Of a DNA stretch of 64,000 nt, positions 26,930 through 35,867 are shown one piece after another. The first letter of the stretch is position 1, and the number at the start of each line of letters is the position of its first letter. The notes under the pieces are model-generated. The model had not been told where the DNA came from. It saw only the letters and a list, made by a program, of their open reading frames with translations, and did no database searches. A program made the translations under genes and the position numbers. Source of the stretch: Kineococcus mangrovi (lineage in GTDB: Bacteria; Actinomycetota; Actinomycetes; Actinomycetales; Kineococcaceae); assembly GCF_041320705.1 (NCBI RefSeq), contig NZ_JBGGTQ010000002.1:496001-560000 (forward strand). The letters are read 5' to 3'.

Positions 26930-28356
26930 TGCCGACGATCTCCGCTTCCGGGCTGGCCCAGCTCCTCGGCGACTGGCGCGACGACGGTCCCGCCCTGCGG
27001 GCGCTGGCCGACCGCGTCCGGCTGCTGCTGCTCGACGGCCGGGTGCTCTCGGGCAGCCGGTTGCCGGCCGAGCGCGAGCTCGCGGCGGCGGTGGGGGTCA
27101 GCCGCACCACGGTGGCGGCGGCCTACGCCCGCCTGCGCGACAGCGGGCACCTGCGCAGCGTGCGCGGCTCCGGCAGCGTGATCACCTTGCCCACGGGCTC
27201 CCGCAGCGGTTCCGCAGAACCCCTCACCGCCGCCGGCGGTCTCGTGAACCTCACGCGCGCCGTCCTGCCCGCGGCCCCCGTCCTGGCCGGCGCGGCCCGC
27301 GCCGCCGCCGAGGACCTGCTCGCCCACCTGCCCGGGGACGGCTACGAACTCCTCGGCGTCCCGTCCCTGCGGGCGGCCCTCGCCGAGCGCTACACCGCCC
27401 GCGGGCTGCCCACGGCCCCCGAGGAGGTCCTCGTCACGCTCGGCGCCCAGCACGCGGTGGGTCTGCTCTGCCGCGCGTTCCTGGCCCCCGGCGACCGCGT
27501 CCTCGTCGAGTCCCCCGGGTACCCGTACGCCGTCGACGCCGCGCGCGGTGTCGGCGGGCGCCCCGTCGCGGTGCCCGTCACCGCCGGGACCGGGGACACC
27601 CCCGGTGGCTGGGACGAGGAGGCGCTGGAGGACGCCTTCGCCCGGACCCGGCCGGCGCTGGCCTACCTCATGCCCGGGTTCCAGAACCCCACCGGCGCCG
27701 TGATGCCCCCGGCGCTGCGGCACCGCGTCGTCGAGCTGGCCCGGAGGTACGGGACCCGGCTCGTCGTCGACGAGACGACCAACGACCTCGCGCTGGACGG
27801 GCCGGTGCCCCCGCCGTTCCCCGCCGACGCGGTGCACGTCGGGTCGGCGGCGAAGTCGCTGTGGGGCGGGTTGCGGATCGGCTGGGTGCGGGCCGACGCC
27901 GCCACCGTGCAGCACGCGGCGGCGCACCGCACCCCGTGGGAACTCGGGACCCCCGTCCTGGAGCAGCTCGTCGTCGCCCGCTGCCTGCCGCAGCTCGACG
28001 ACGTCCTCGTCGACCGGTGCGGTGAACTGCGGCAGCGGCGGGACGTCCTCAGCGCGGAACTGGCGGCCGCGCTCCCGGAGTGGGACGTCCCGCACGTCCC
28101 GGGTGGCCTGGCCCTGTGGGTGCGCCTGCCCACGGCCACGAGTTCCGCGCTGGCCCTCGCCGCGCAGCGGCACGGGGTGCTGCTGACCCCCGGGCCGCGG
28201 TTCGGGGTGGACGGGGCGTTCGAGCGGTACCTGCGGCTGCCGTTCGGCGCCGACGCCGGCACGTTGCGCACCGTCGTCGTCCCGGCCCTGGCGCGGGCGT
28301 GGCGGGACACGGGTGCCGTCGCACCCGTGTCCCGCCGGCTCGAAGTGATCGTCTGA
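26929..28356 (+). CDS. MocR/YczR-family regulator (GntR HTH fused to aminotransferase fold)
   Basis: 475 residues. N-terminal winged helix (about 10-80) with LPAERELAAAVGVSRTTVAA. The fold type I aminotransferase-like domain (about 100-460) has GAQHAVGLLCRAF, PGFQNPTGAVMP, DETTNDLALDG and the PLP lysine in HVGSAAKSLWGGLRIGW. PLP is sensed or an effector is bound; catalysis is not expected. Divergent from the YczE-like gene, so it is the likely regulator of that gene. The last 19 codons run through a perfect 16-bp hairpin, suggesting the original stop was earlier. Confidence 0.92.
   Translation: MPTISASGLAQLLGDWRDDGPALRALADRVRLLLLDGRVLSGSRLPAERELAAAVGVSRTTVAAAYARLRDSGHLRSVRGSGSVITLPTGSRSGSAEPLTAAGGLVNLTRAVLPAAPVLAGAARAAAEDLLAHLPGDGYELLGVPSLRAALAERYTARGLPTAPEEVLVTLGAQHAVGLLCRAFLAPGDRVLVESPGYPYAVDAARGVGGRPVAVPVTAGTGDTPGGWDEEALEDAFARTRPALAYLMPGFQNPTGAVMPPALRHRVVELARRYGTRLVVDETTNDLALDGPVPPPFPADAVHVGSAAKSLWGGLRIGWVRADAATVQHAAAHRTPWELGTPVLEQLVVARCLPQLDDVLVDRCGELRQRRDVLSAELAAALPEWDVPHVPGGLALWVRLPTATSSALALAAQRHGVLLTPGPRFGVDGAFERYLRLPFGADAGTLRTVVVPALARAWRDTGAVAPVSRRLEVIV
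28301..28336. terminator. Perfect 16-bp hairpin inside the MocR 3' end
   Basis: GGCGGGACACGGGTGC (28301-28316), loop CGTC, GCACCCGTGTCCCGCC (28321-28336). It sits within the MocR coding frame, 20 bases before the stop and 32 bases from the end of the convergent permease gene, where a bidirectional terminator is expected. Confidence 0.65.
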
Positions 28357-28368
28357 CGTGCGGGCGGG

Positions 28369-29286
28369 TCAGCCCTTGACCGCCCCCGAGGCCAACCCGG
28401 CGACGTAGAACCGCTGCAGCGCCACGTAGAGGATGACGCACGGGATCATCGCGACGACGGCGCCGGCCACGAGGTAGCCGTAGTTGACGGCCCCGTACGC
28501 CCCGGACTGCAGGTTCACCAGCGACAGGGGCAGCGTGTAGAGCCGGTCGTCGGTGAGGAACGTCAGCGCCCCGAGGAACTCGGTCCAGCTGGCGAGGAAC
28601 GCGTACAGCGCGCTGGTGGCCATGCCGGGGACCAGCATCGGCCGGAGCACGGACACCAGGGCCCGCATCGTGCCGGCGCCGTCGACGCGGGCGGAGTCCT
28701 CGATCTCGGCCGGGATCGTCTCGAACGCGTTGCGCATGACGAACACCCCGAACGGGAGGTTGACCGTCGTGTAGAACAGCACCAGGCCGAGCCGGGAGTC
28801 GGTCAGGCCCATGGCGTTCATCTGCAGGTACAGCGGGGTGATGATGGCCTGGAACGGCACCATCATCGTCACCACGATGACGCCGAACAGGACGTTGCGG
28901 CCCCGGAAGGTGAAGCGGCCGAAGCCGTACCCGGCCAGGGTCGCGATCACCGCGGTGAGCACGGCGGTCCCGATCGAGACCACGAGGCTGTTGCCCACCG
29001 ACCGCACGATGTCCAGGTCGCCGCTGAACAACGCCGAGAAGTTCGCCGTCGTCAGCGCGAACAGGTCCCCCACGTCCGGGTCCGCCGCCACGATCGCGTC
29101 GTTGGGCTGGAACGAGCGCAGCACCGACCAGGCGAGCGGGACGAGGAAGACGAGGGTGGCCAGGATGCCGCCGAGCCAGTAGAGCGTGACCTTGGTGCGG
29201 CTCTCGGCCCGGCCGGACGGTCCACCTCCCCGGGCCGTGCGGACCCGCACGCCGTGCGGGGTGCTGGTCCTCGTGAGAGTCACCAC
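28369..29286 (-). CDS. Carbohydrate ABC transporter permease (MalG type)
   Basis: 305 residues, six membrane helices after a 30-residue cytosolic start. The EAA loop is EIEDSARVDGAGTMRALVSV, which docks an ATPase. It ends AGLASGAVKG, typical of MalG-type permeases. Two adjacent GTG codons can start it. It is the last gene of the GH127 operon, 3 bases after the MalF-type gene. No ATPase is encoded here, so a shared MsiK-type ATPase is needed. Confidence 0.93.
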   Translation of the reverse strand: MVTLTRTSTPHGVRVRTARGGGPSGRAESRTKVTLYWLGGILATLVFLVPLAWSVLRSFQPNDAIVAADPDVGDLFALTTANFSALFSGDLDIVRSVGNSLVVSIGTAVLTAVIATLAGYGFGRFTFRGRNVLFGVIVVTMMVPFQAIITPLYLQMNAMGLTDSRLGLVLFYTTVNLPFGVFVMRNAFETIPAEIEDSARVDGAGTMRALVSVLRPMLVPGMATSALYAFLASWTEFLGALTFLTDDRLYTLPLSLVNLQSGAYGAVNYGYLVAGAVVAMIPCVILYVALQRFYVAGLASGAVKG

Positions 29287-29289
29287 GGT

Positions 29290-30183
29290 CTACTCCTTCT
29301 CGCGCAACAGCCGGAACTGGGCGGCCGTCACCAGACCGATGACGACGACCAGGACGATCGACAGCGCGGACGCCGCGCCCAGCTGGAGCTGGACGAAACC
29401 GCGCTGGTAGACGTACATGACGACCGTCTGGGTGTCCGTCCCGGGCCCGCCGCGGGTCAGGACGTAGAACTGGGTGAACGCCAGCAGCGACCCGATGACG
29501 GAGATGACCAGGCTCATGGCGATGGTGCGGCGCAGCATGGGGATCGTGATGCTGCGCTCACGCTGCCACCACGACGCACCGTCCATCTCCGCGGACTCGT
29601 ACACGTCGCGGGGGATGCCCTGCATCCCGCCCATCAGCAGGACCATGGTGAGCCCCGACACGGCCCAGACGATCATCACGCAGATGAGGCCCGTCGCGAG
29701 CGGACCGTCGGCCAACCACGCGGTCGTCCCGTCGGTGATGCCGAGCGTCTCCAGGACGACGTTCACCATGCCCGACCCGGGCTGCGCCTCCAGCACCATG
29801 AGGAAGCTCAGCGTGGTGAGCCCGATGACGTAGGGGACGAAGAACACCGTGCGGAACACCGTGGAGAACCGGCGGTTGGCGCGGACCACGACGGCGAGGA
29901 CGTACCCGAGCACGAGGATCGGGCCGGTCACGATGGCCGTGTAGAGGACGGTGTACCCGACCGACTTCCAGAACACCGGGTCCGAGGCGATGGCCGTGTA
30001 GTTCCCGAGGCCGATGAACTCGTACGACCCGATGAGGGGCCAGTTCGTGAAGGACATGTAGACCGCGAAGACCAGCGGCACGAGCACGAAGACCGTGACG
30101 AAGACCAGGGCCGGCAGCGTCAGCAGCAGACCCGTCCGCGGGGGGTGGGTGAGGGACCGGGGTGTTCTCTCGAGGGTGCTCAC
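29290..30183 (-). CDS. Carbohydrate ABC transporter permease (MalF type)
   Basis: 297 residues with six membrane helices. LLTLPALVFVTVFVLVPLVF is the first helix, FTNWPLIGSYEFIGLGNYTA the typical periplasmic segment, and DVYESAEMDGASWWQRERSI the EAA loop. The GTG start overlaps the stop of the binding-protein gene by 4 bases. It pairs with the MalG-type permease that follows. Confidence 0.93.
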   Translation of the reverse strand: MSTLERTPRSLTHPPRTGLLLTLPALVFVTVFVLVPLVFAVYMSFTNWPLIGSYEFIGLGNYTAIASDPVFWKSVGYTVLYTAIVTGPILVLGYVLAVVVRANRRFSTVFRTVFFVPYVIGLTTLSFLMVLEAQPGSGMVNVVLETLGITDGTTAWLADGPLATGLICVMIVWAVSGLTMVLLMGGMQGIPRDVYESAEMDGASWWQRERSITIPMLRRTIAMSLVISVIGSLLAFTQFYVLTRGGPGTDTQTVVMYVYQRGFVQLQLGAASALSIVLVVVIGLVTAAQFRLLREKE

Positions 30184-31493
30184 AGTTGGGCCTGCTCCAG
30201 GATGCGGTCGAAGTCCTTCTGCCCCTGGCGCAGCGCCCCGTCCAGGTCACCGTCGAAGACGGACCGGCGGAACGCCGCGATCCACGGCGAGTCCTGCTGG
30301 TTGAACAGCAGGTTGTAGGCGAGCGTCGTCGGCGCGTACGCCTCGGCGATCCCGTCGAGGGGCGCGACGGCGAGCGGGAACTCCTCGCGGTACTGCGCCG
30401 TCGCCGCGTCCGAGCGCACGGGGATGTACCCGCCGGCGGGCAGACCGGTCTGCTGCGGCAGGTCGAGGGCGAAACGGGCGAACTGCCAGGCCCCCGAGGC
30501 GTTGGCCGCCCCGCGCGGGATGCACAGGTTGTCCCCACCGGCGAACGTCGCCCGGCCCCCGTCGGGACCGGGCAGCAGCACGACACCGGTCTTGGCCCGC
30601 ATCTCCGGCGAGGCGTTCAACGCCGCCACCGCGAAGTTCCCCGGGAACAGGCCGACCGTGCCGTCGCGGAAGTCCGCGCCCCAGCGGGCCCCGTCGCCGG
30701 AGAAGTTCGCCTGCGGCATGAGCCCCTCGGTCCACATCGTCCGGTACAGCTCGAACGTGCGCCGGAGGGCGTCGTTGCCGACGATCGCCCCGCGTTGCTC
30801 CCCGACCTCCCCCACGATGTTCGGCGCGTCCGCCGCCCACAGGTGCGGTTGGACGACGAACCCGAGGATGCCGGCCGCGTTGCCGTCGACCGACCAGCCG
30901 TACGTCCCGTCCTCCAGGGCCCCGATGGCGCGGGCGGCCTCGAGCAGACCGTCGAAGTCCTGCGTGTGCTCGACCGGGTCCAGCCCGGCCCGCTCGAACA
31001 ACTCGGTGTTGTAGAAGAGCATCGAGTTGTCCGCGATGTACGGGACCCCGTAGTGCCGCTCGTCGCGGGTGGCCAGGGCGAGCTGACCGGGGTTGAGCCG
31101 GTCGGCGAAGTCGAGCTGCTGCACGAGCGGGGTGAGGTCGGTGAACGAGTCGCGGTAGATGAACAGCATCGAGTTGATGTCGTCGATGTCGACGATGTCC
31201 GGCACGTTGCCGCCGCGGATGGCCGTGGCCAGCTTCGTGACGTACTGACCGTCCAGGACGGGCGTCACCTCGACGGTGACGGCGTCCTGGGAGGCGTTGA
31301 ACGCGTCGACGACCTGCCGGACGCCGACGACCGTCGCCGCCCGGCACCACAACCGGACGGTCCCGGTCGCGTTCTCACCGAACCCCGCGGCCGTGACGTC
31401 GGGTTCGGGCAACTGCGACGCGCAGGAGGGCAGCAGCGCCGACAGACCGGCGAGCCCTCCCAGCGCGAGCAGGGTCCTGCGGTGGAGCTCCAT
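30180..31493 (-). CDS. Carbohydrate ABC transporter substrate-binding lipoprotein
   Basis: 437 residues. Lipoprotein signal with RRTLLALGGLAGLSALLPSC, so Cys 24 would be lipid-modified. The mature part is a family 1 (MalE/UgpB-type) solute-binding protein with ADNSMLFYNTELFERAGLDP and GLFPGNFAVAAL. The ATG has an excellent AGGAGGTG. It is encoded 32 bases after the GH127 gene, so the ligand is probably an arabinofuranoside oligosaccharide released outside or taken up whole. Confidence 0.93.
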   Translation of the reverse strand: MELHRRTLLALGGLAGLSALLPSCASQLPEPDVTAAGFGENATGTVRLWCRAATVVGVRQVVDAFNASQDAVTVEVTPVLDGQYVTKLATAIRGGNVPDIVDIDDINSMLFIYRDSFTDLTPLVQQLDFADRLNPGQLALATRDERHYGVPYIADNSMLFYNTELFERAGLDPVEHTQDFDGLLEAARAIGALEDGTYGWSVDGNAAGILGFVVQPHLWAADAPNIVGEVGEQRGAIVGNDALRRTFELYRTMWTEGLMPQANFSGDGARWGADFRDGTVGLFPGNFAVAALNASPEMRAKTGVVLLPGPDGGRATFAGGDNLCIPRGAANASGAWQFARFALDLPQQTGLPAGGYIPVRSDAATAQYREEFPLAVAPLDGIAEAYAPTTLAYNLLFNQQDSPWIAAFRRSVFDGDLDGALRQGQKDFDRILEQAQL

Positions 31494-31525
31494 CGCACCT
31501 CCTGGGAACGGAACGGGTGGACCGG

Positions 31526-33493
31526 TCAGGCCCGGGGCAGCCAGACGCGCATGGCGCCGAGCTCGCGGTTGGCCCAGGCGTAGTACGGGACCGCCGGGAC
31601 GACCTGGGTGGCGTCCCCGGCCTGCGGCGCGGGGTCGTCCCCGGCCGGCCGGTACAGCGGTCCCGTCGCCGCGCCCACCGCCGCGTGCACGGGCAGGTGC
31701 AGGACGGTGACCCCCTCGAGCAGGTCGGGGCGGTGCTCGGCGCGGGCGTCGCGCAGCTCGGCGACGCGGACGCGCACGTCGTCGGCGACGAGCCCCTCGG
31801 GCAGGTCGGCCTGCTCGACCGCGTAGACGAGCGGCCCGCGTTCGACGACCACGCAACCGCGCACGGCGTCGACGCGCGGGTCGGCCTCGACGGGGCGGAC
31901 GGTCATGGGCAGGACGAGTTCGACGACGTCACCGGGCGCGAACCCCCGGCGCACGCGGAGGTAGTCGCCGGCGGCGGCCGGCACGTCCTGCCCCGCCACC
32001 GTGGCGGTGGCTCCCTCCGCCCAGCCGGGCACGCGCAGCGCCAGCTCGAACTCCCCGGGGGACTCCAGCACCTCGACGCGGACGGTGCCGTCCCAGGGGT
32101 ACTCGGTGCTCACCCGCACCCGGGCACCGCCGGCCTGCACCTCACCGGTCGTGAACTGGTGCAGCTGGATCCCGGGCACCCCGTCGCGGTCGGCGGTCGT
32201 CGCCACGTAGGCGTCGAGCTGGGACAGCGTGCGCATGATGTTCGGCGGGCAGCAGGCGCAGTCGAACCACGGCCGCCGGCCGTGCGCGACGCTGCGCTCC
32301 TCCTCGGCGTGCGCGCCGTGCCGCAGCTGCAGGGCGTTGACGTAGAAGTACTCCGTGCCGGCCAGGGACACCCCGGGCAGGAAGGCGTTGAACAGGGTCC
32401 GCTCGACGAGGTCGGCGTACCGGGCCTCCCCCGTCGCCAGCAGCATCCGCCAGCTCCACTGGACGCTCGCGATCGCCGCGCACGTCTCGGCGTAGGCGCG
32501 GTCGGGGCCGAGCTCGTAGTGGTCGCCGAACTGCTCGAAGTCCCAGCGCGAGCCGATGCCGCCGGTCACGTACGTCTTGGACGACAGCATCCCCTCCCAC
32601 TGCCGCACCAGTGCGTCGAGGAGTTCCGCGTCGCCGGTCTCGGCGGCGACGTCCGCGGCACCGGCCGTGAGGTACACCGCCCGGACCGAGTGGCCCTCGG
32701 GCGAGGTGGCCTCGCGCACGGGGACGCGGTCGGAGAAGTAGGTGGGGTCGACGCCGAACCGCGTCCGGATGATGCCGTGCCCGCGGGCGTCGACGAACCA
32801 GCGGGCGAGGTCGAGGTAGGCGCGGTTCCCCGTCTCGCGGAACAGCTCCACCAGGCCCATCTCGACGACGGGGTGACCGTCGACCTCCTCGATCCCCCCG
32901 GGGCCGAAGGTGGCGACGAGGTGGTCGGCGAGCTTGACCGCGACGTCGAGCAGGCCGGTGTCCCCGGTGCTGCGGTGCACGGCGACGGCGGCCTGGAACA
33001 GGTGGCCGGCGCAGTAGTGCTCGTGGCTCCAGTGCAGCCCGGTGTAGCGCTCGCCCTTCCCGCGCACCTGCTGGACGGAGTCCAGGTACCCGTCGTCGGC
33101 CTGCGCGGCCGCCACCACGGCCGTGACCTCGCGGATCCAGCCGAGGACCTCCTCGTCGGCCTCGCGCCCGTACTCCCAGCCGGCCGCCTCGAGCCACTTG
33201 TAGACGTCGGAGTCCATGAAGATCGGGCCCTTGGCCTCGCCCTGCTCGACTCCGGCGGCGATGCGCAGGTTGCGCAGGTTGCCCGCGGTCTCGAGCTTCT
33301 CGTAGCCGGTCCGGATGGCCTGGCGGCGGTTGGCCTGCATGCGGTCGAACCAGAACCCGCCCGTGGAGCGCGAGGCGCCGAGCGGGACGGGCTGCAGGGT
33401 GACGGCCGCGTCCGCGGTGGGGGCGACGGGGGTGTTCACGGGCTGCGCGCCCGAGGTGGGGGACAGGTCCGGTCCAGCGGTCGTGCTGGTCAT
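31526..33493 (-). CDS. Glycoside hydrolase family 127 (beta-L-arabinofuranosidase type)
   Basis: 655 residues without a signal peptide, so probably cytosolic. The (alpha/alpha)6 barrel spans about 60-430. The metal-binding cysteines and acid of the GH127 HypBA1 type are recognisable: AETCA (Glu and first Cys) and WFDCACCPPN (the vicinal Cys pair). The C-terminal part is beta-rich. ATG at 33493 behind GGAGAG; a longer frame upstream overlaps the promoter. It is the first gene of the operon with the ABC importer, opposite a LacI regulator. Exact linkage specificity is not readable. Confidence 0.93.
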   Translation of the reverse strand: MTSTTAGPDLSPTSGAQPVNTPVAPTADAAVTLQPVPLGASRSTGGFWFDRMQANRRQAIRTGYEKLETAGNLRNLRIAAGVEQGEAKGPIFMDSDVYKWLEAAGWEYGREADEEVLGWIREVTAVVAAAQADDGYLDSVQQVRGKGERYTGLHWSHEHYCAGHLFQAAVAVHRSTGDTGLLDVAVKLADHLVATFGPGGIEEVDGHPVVEMGLVELFRETGNRAYLDLARWFVDARGHGIIRTRFGVDPTYFSDRVPVREATSPEGHSVRAVYLTAGAADVAAETGDAELLDALVRQWEGMLSSKTYVTGGIGSRWDFEQFGDHYELGPDRAYAETCAAIASVQWSWRMLLATGEARYADLVERTLFNAFLPGVSLAGTEYFYVNALQLRHGAHAEEERSVAHGRRPWFDCACCPPNIMRTLSQLDAYVATTADRDGVPGIQLHQFTTGEVQAGGARVRVSTEYPWDGTVRVEVLESPGEFELALRVPGWAEGATATVAGQDVPAAAGDYLRVRRGFAPGDVVELVLPMTVRPVEADPRVDAVRGCVVVERGPLVYAVEQADLPEGLVADDVRVRVAELRDARAEHRPDLLEGVTVLHLPVHAAVGAATGPLYRPAGDDPAPQAGDATQVVPAVPYYAWANRELGAMRVWLPRA

Positions 33494-33554
33494 GATCTCT
33501 CCATCGAGGCGGTGCGGGTGCGCCCGGAACAGCCGGAACACGTTTTCTGCGACG

Positions 33555-33583
33555 AACCTAGAACTCCCCTCCCAGCTCGTCAA
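33555..33583 (-). promoter_or_regulatory. Promoter of the GH127-ABC operon
   Basis: On the minus strand, TTGACG (33583-33578), a 17-base spacer and TAGGTT (33560-33555), giving a 5' leader of about 55 bases. It lies between the divergent GH127 and LacI genes. A LacI operator is expected nearby, but I saw no clean palindrome. Confidence 0.6.
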
Positions 33584-33627
33584 GGGCGCGGTAGTCTGTT
33601 GCGACTCAACGGGTCGGGAGGTGGGCA

Positions 33628-34623
33628 GTGGCGGAAAGCGGCGTTCCGGTGCGGATCGTCGACGTCGCCGCGCTCGCGGGCGTCTCGGCGGGGACGGCCT
33701 CCAAGGCCCTCAACGGGACGGGCCAGCTGCGCGCCGAGACGCGCGACCGCGTGCGCCGCGCGGCCGAGCAGCTGGGGTTCACGCCCGACCCGGTGGGCCG
33801 GGGCCTGTCCTCCGGGCGCAGCTACACCGTCGGGCTCATCACGACCGACAGCTTCGGCCGGTTCTCGATCCCGGTGATGCTCGGCGCGGAGAACGCCCTG
33901 GGTGCCGGGGAGATGAGCGTCCTGCTGTGCGACAGCCGCGACGACCCGCTGCGCGAGCAGCACTACCTGCGGACGCTGCAGGCCCGTCGGGTGGACGGGA
34001 TCATCGTCACGGGCCGTCGCACCGACCCGCGCCCGCCCCTGGCCGCGAGCGTGCCGGTCGTCTACGCGTTCACCCCGTCGCAGGACCCGCGGGACACCTC
34101 CCTCGTCACCGACCAGGCCGGGGGCGCCGCCGGAGCCGTCCGGCACGTCCTGGACCTCGGCCGGCGCCGCGTCGCGCACGTCACCGGACCGGCCGATCAC
34201 CACGCCACCCGCGTGCGCGCCGAGGCCGCCGGGCGCGCGGCCGGCGACGCCCTCGTCGGGCCCGTCCTGCACGGGGACTGGAGCGAGCGGTGGGGACGGC
34301 TGGCCGCCGACCTGCTGCTGCGCCGCCACCCCGACCTCGACGCCGTGACGTGCGGCAGCGACCAGATCGCCCGCGGCGTCTGCGACGGTCTGCGCGACGC
34401 CGGCCGCCGCGTCCCGCAGGACGTGGCCGTCGCGGGGTTCGACGACTGGGACGTCATCGCCCTGGCCTCGCGGCCACCCCTGACGACGGTGAACCTCGGC
34501 CTGGAGGCCCTGGGGCGCCGCGCGGGGGAACTGCTGCTGCAGGCCGTCGCCGGATCACCCTCTCCCGGCACGACGACGCTGCCGACGCGGCTCGTGGTAC
34601 GGGAGTCGACGGTCCCGGCCTGA
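33628..34623 (+). CDS. LacI-family transcriptional regulator
   Basis: 331 residues. The LacI helix-turn-helix is at about 9-30 (VRIVDVAALAGVSAGTASKA) with the hinge LGFTPDPVGRGLSSG. The periplasmic-binding-like core follows, ending GFDDWDVIALASRPPLTTV. GTG start with GGGAGGTG upstream. Divergent from the GH127/ABC operon, it probably represses it until an arabinose-containing sugar appears. Confidence 0.93.
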   Translation: MAESGVPVRIVDVAALAGVSAGTASKALNGTGQLRAETRDRVRRAAEQLGFTPDPVGRGLSSGRSYTVGLITTDSFGRFSIPVMLGAENALGAGEMSVLLCDSRDDPLREQHYLRTLQARRVDGIIVTGRRTDPRPPLAASVPVVYAFTPSQDPRDTSLVTDQAGGAAGAVRHVLDLGRRRVAHVTGPADHHATRVRAEAAGRAAGDALVGPVLHGDWSERWGRLAADLLLRRHPDLDAVTCGSDQIARGVCDGLRDAGRRVPQDVAVAGFDDWDVIALASRPPLTTVNLGLEALGRRAGELLLQAVAGSPSPGTTTLPTRLVVRESTVPA

Positions 34624-34654
34624 CCCGCGCGCGGTCGACGGCGCGGCACCGGGG

Positions 34655-34660
34655 CAGGAT
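34655..34660 (+). promoter_or_regulatory. -10 box of the acetamidase/formamidase gene
   Basis: CAGGAT lies 6 bases before the GTG at 34667, leaderless arrangement. Confidence 0.45.
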
Positions 34661-34666
34661 CGCCCC

Positions 34667-35593
34667 GTGTCCCCCCAGCAGCAGGTCCTGCGCCCGAGCG
34701 CCCGCACCGTGACCGACGCCTTCGACCCCTCGCTCGCGCCCGTCCTCACCGTCGAGCCCGGTGAGCGCTTCACCGTCGAAGCCCTCGACGCGCACGGGTT
34801 CACCCGGCGTCCGGCGGGCCCCGGCGCCCCCACCCCGCGCCTGGTCGAGGACGCGCAGGGGCACTGCCTGTCCGGCCCGGTCGCGGTGCGCGGCGCCGAA
34901 CCCGGCGACGTCCTGGCGGTGACCTTGCACGCGGTGCGGACCGCCGACTGGGGCTGGACGGTCGCGGGCGTCGACACCCCGCTGAACCGGCGGTTGGGCA
35001 CCACGGGCCGCGTCGACCTGCTCTGGGACGTGGACCCCGACCGCCGGACCGCGACGAACCAGCTGGGGTTCACCGTCGACACCGCCCCGTTCCTCGGCGT
35101 CGTCGGGACGACACCGGCCGCGCCCGGACGGCACTCGACGATCCCCCCGCGACCCGGTCACGGCGGGAACGTCGACTGCCGCTCGCTCGTCGCGGGGTCG
35201 ACGCTGTTCCTGCCCGTCCACGTGCCCGGCGCGTTGCTGTGCCTGGGCGACGGGCACGCCGCGCAGGGCGACGGGGAGGTGTGCGGGACGGCCGTGGAGT
35301 GCGCGACGACCACGGAGCTGTCGATCGCCGTCGTGCCCGACCCGGCCCTGCCGACCGTGCACGCCGTCACCCCGGCCGAACGCATCACGTTCGGCTTCGA
35401 CGCGGACCTGAACGCCGCCACCGACGCGGCTCTCGGTGACCTCCTCACGTGGGTGGCCGCCGAGCACGACCTCGACCGACCGACCGCCCTCGCCCTCCTC
35501 AGCACGTGCGCCGACCTGCGCGTCACGCAGGTCGCCAACCGCACGTGGGGCGTGCACGCCGTCCTGCGCCACGACGCGCTGCGCCGGAGCTGA
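34667..35593 (+). CDS. Acetamidase/formamidase family protein
   Basis: 308 residues, normal for FmdA/AmdA-type amidases. LSGPVAVRGAEPGDVLAVTL, PGHGGNVDCRSLVAGSTL and HVPGALLCLGDGHAAQGDGE with conserved Asp/His are the family hallmarks; they form the metal site. Expected reaction: hydrolysis of short-chain amides to acid and ammonia. No leader sequence and no clear operon partner; a hairpin follows the stop. Substrate range unproven. Confidence 0.9.
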   Translation: MSPQQQVLRPSARTVTDAFDPSLAPVLTVEPGERFTVEALDAHGFTRRPAGPGAPTPRLVEDAQGHCLSGPVAVRGAEPGDVLAVTLHAVRTADWGWTVAGVDTPLNRRLGTTGRVDLLWDVDPDRRTATNQLGFTVDTAPFLGVVGTTPAAPGRHSTIPPRPGHGGNVDCRSLVAGSTLFLPVHVPGALLCLGDGHAAQGDGEVCGTAVECATTTELSIAVVPDPALPTVHAVTPAERITFGFDADLNAATDAALGDLLTWVAAEHDLDRPTALALLSTCADLRVTQVANRTWGVHAVLRHDALRRS

Positions 35594-35626
35594 CCCCGCG
35601 GGGTTCAGGCCGTGCCGCGCGGGGTC
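35592..35626 (+). terminator. Hairpin after the acetamidase gene
   Basis: GACCCCGCG (35592-35600) and CGCGGGGTC (35618-35626), loop 17 bases, begins inside the stop codon. Confidence 0.55.
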
Positions 35627-35867
35627 TCGCCGTTCAGCGCCAGCACCCGCAGTCGATGCCTCCTGCGCGTCGTGCGTTCCCGGGTTCTGATCCGGCTGGT
35701 GGTCCACGAACAGGTCAGCGCGTCCGGGACGTCGAGGTCCAGCCGCTGCGAGGTCTTGCGGATGGTTCTCGCGCAGGCCGTCACCCGATCAGTCCTCGAC
35801 ATTGGCTCCACCGATCAGAACGCCGACCCTGGGGTTGCGGGCGGTGTTCGCGATCGCCCGGCGGGAC
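35627..35867. other. Non-coding stretch left of the IS remnant
   Basis: No recognisable gene. Short frames on both strands lack similarity that I know and lack ribosome sites. It may be further decayed insertion-sequence DNA, as it abuts the recognisable ISL3 remnant. Confidence 0.4.
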
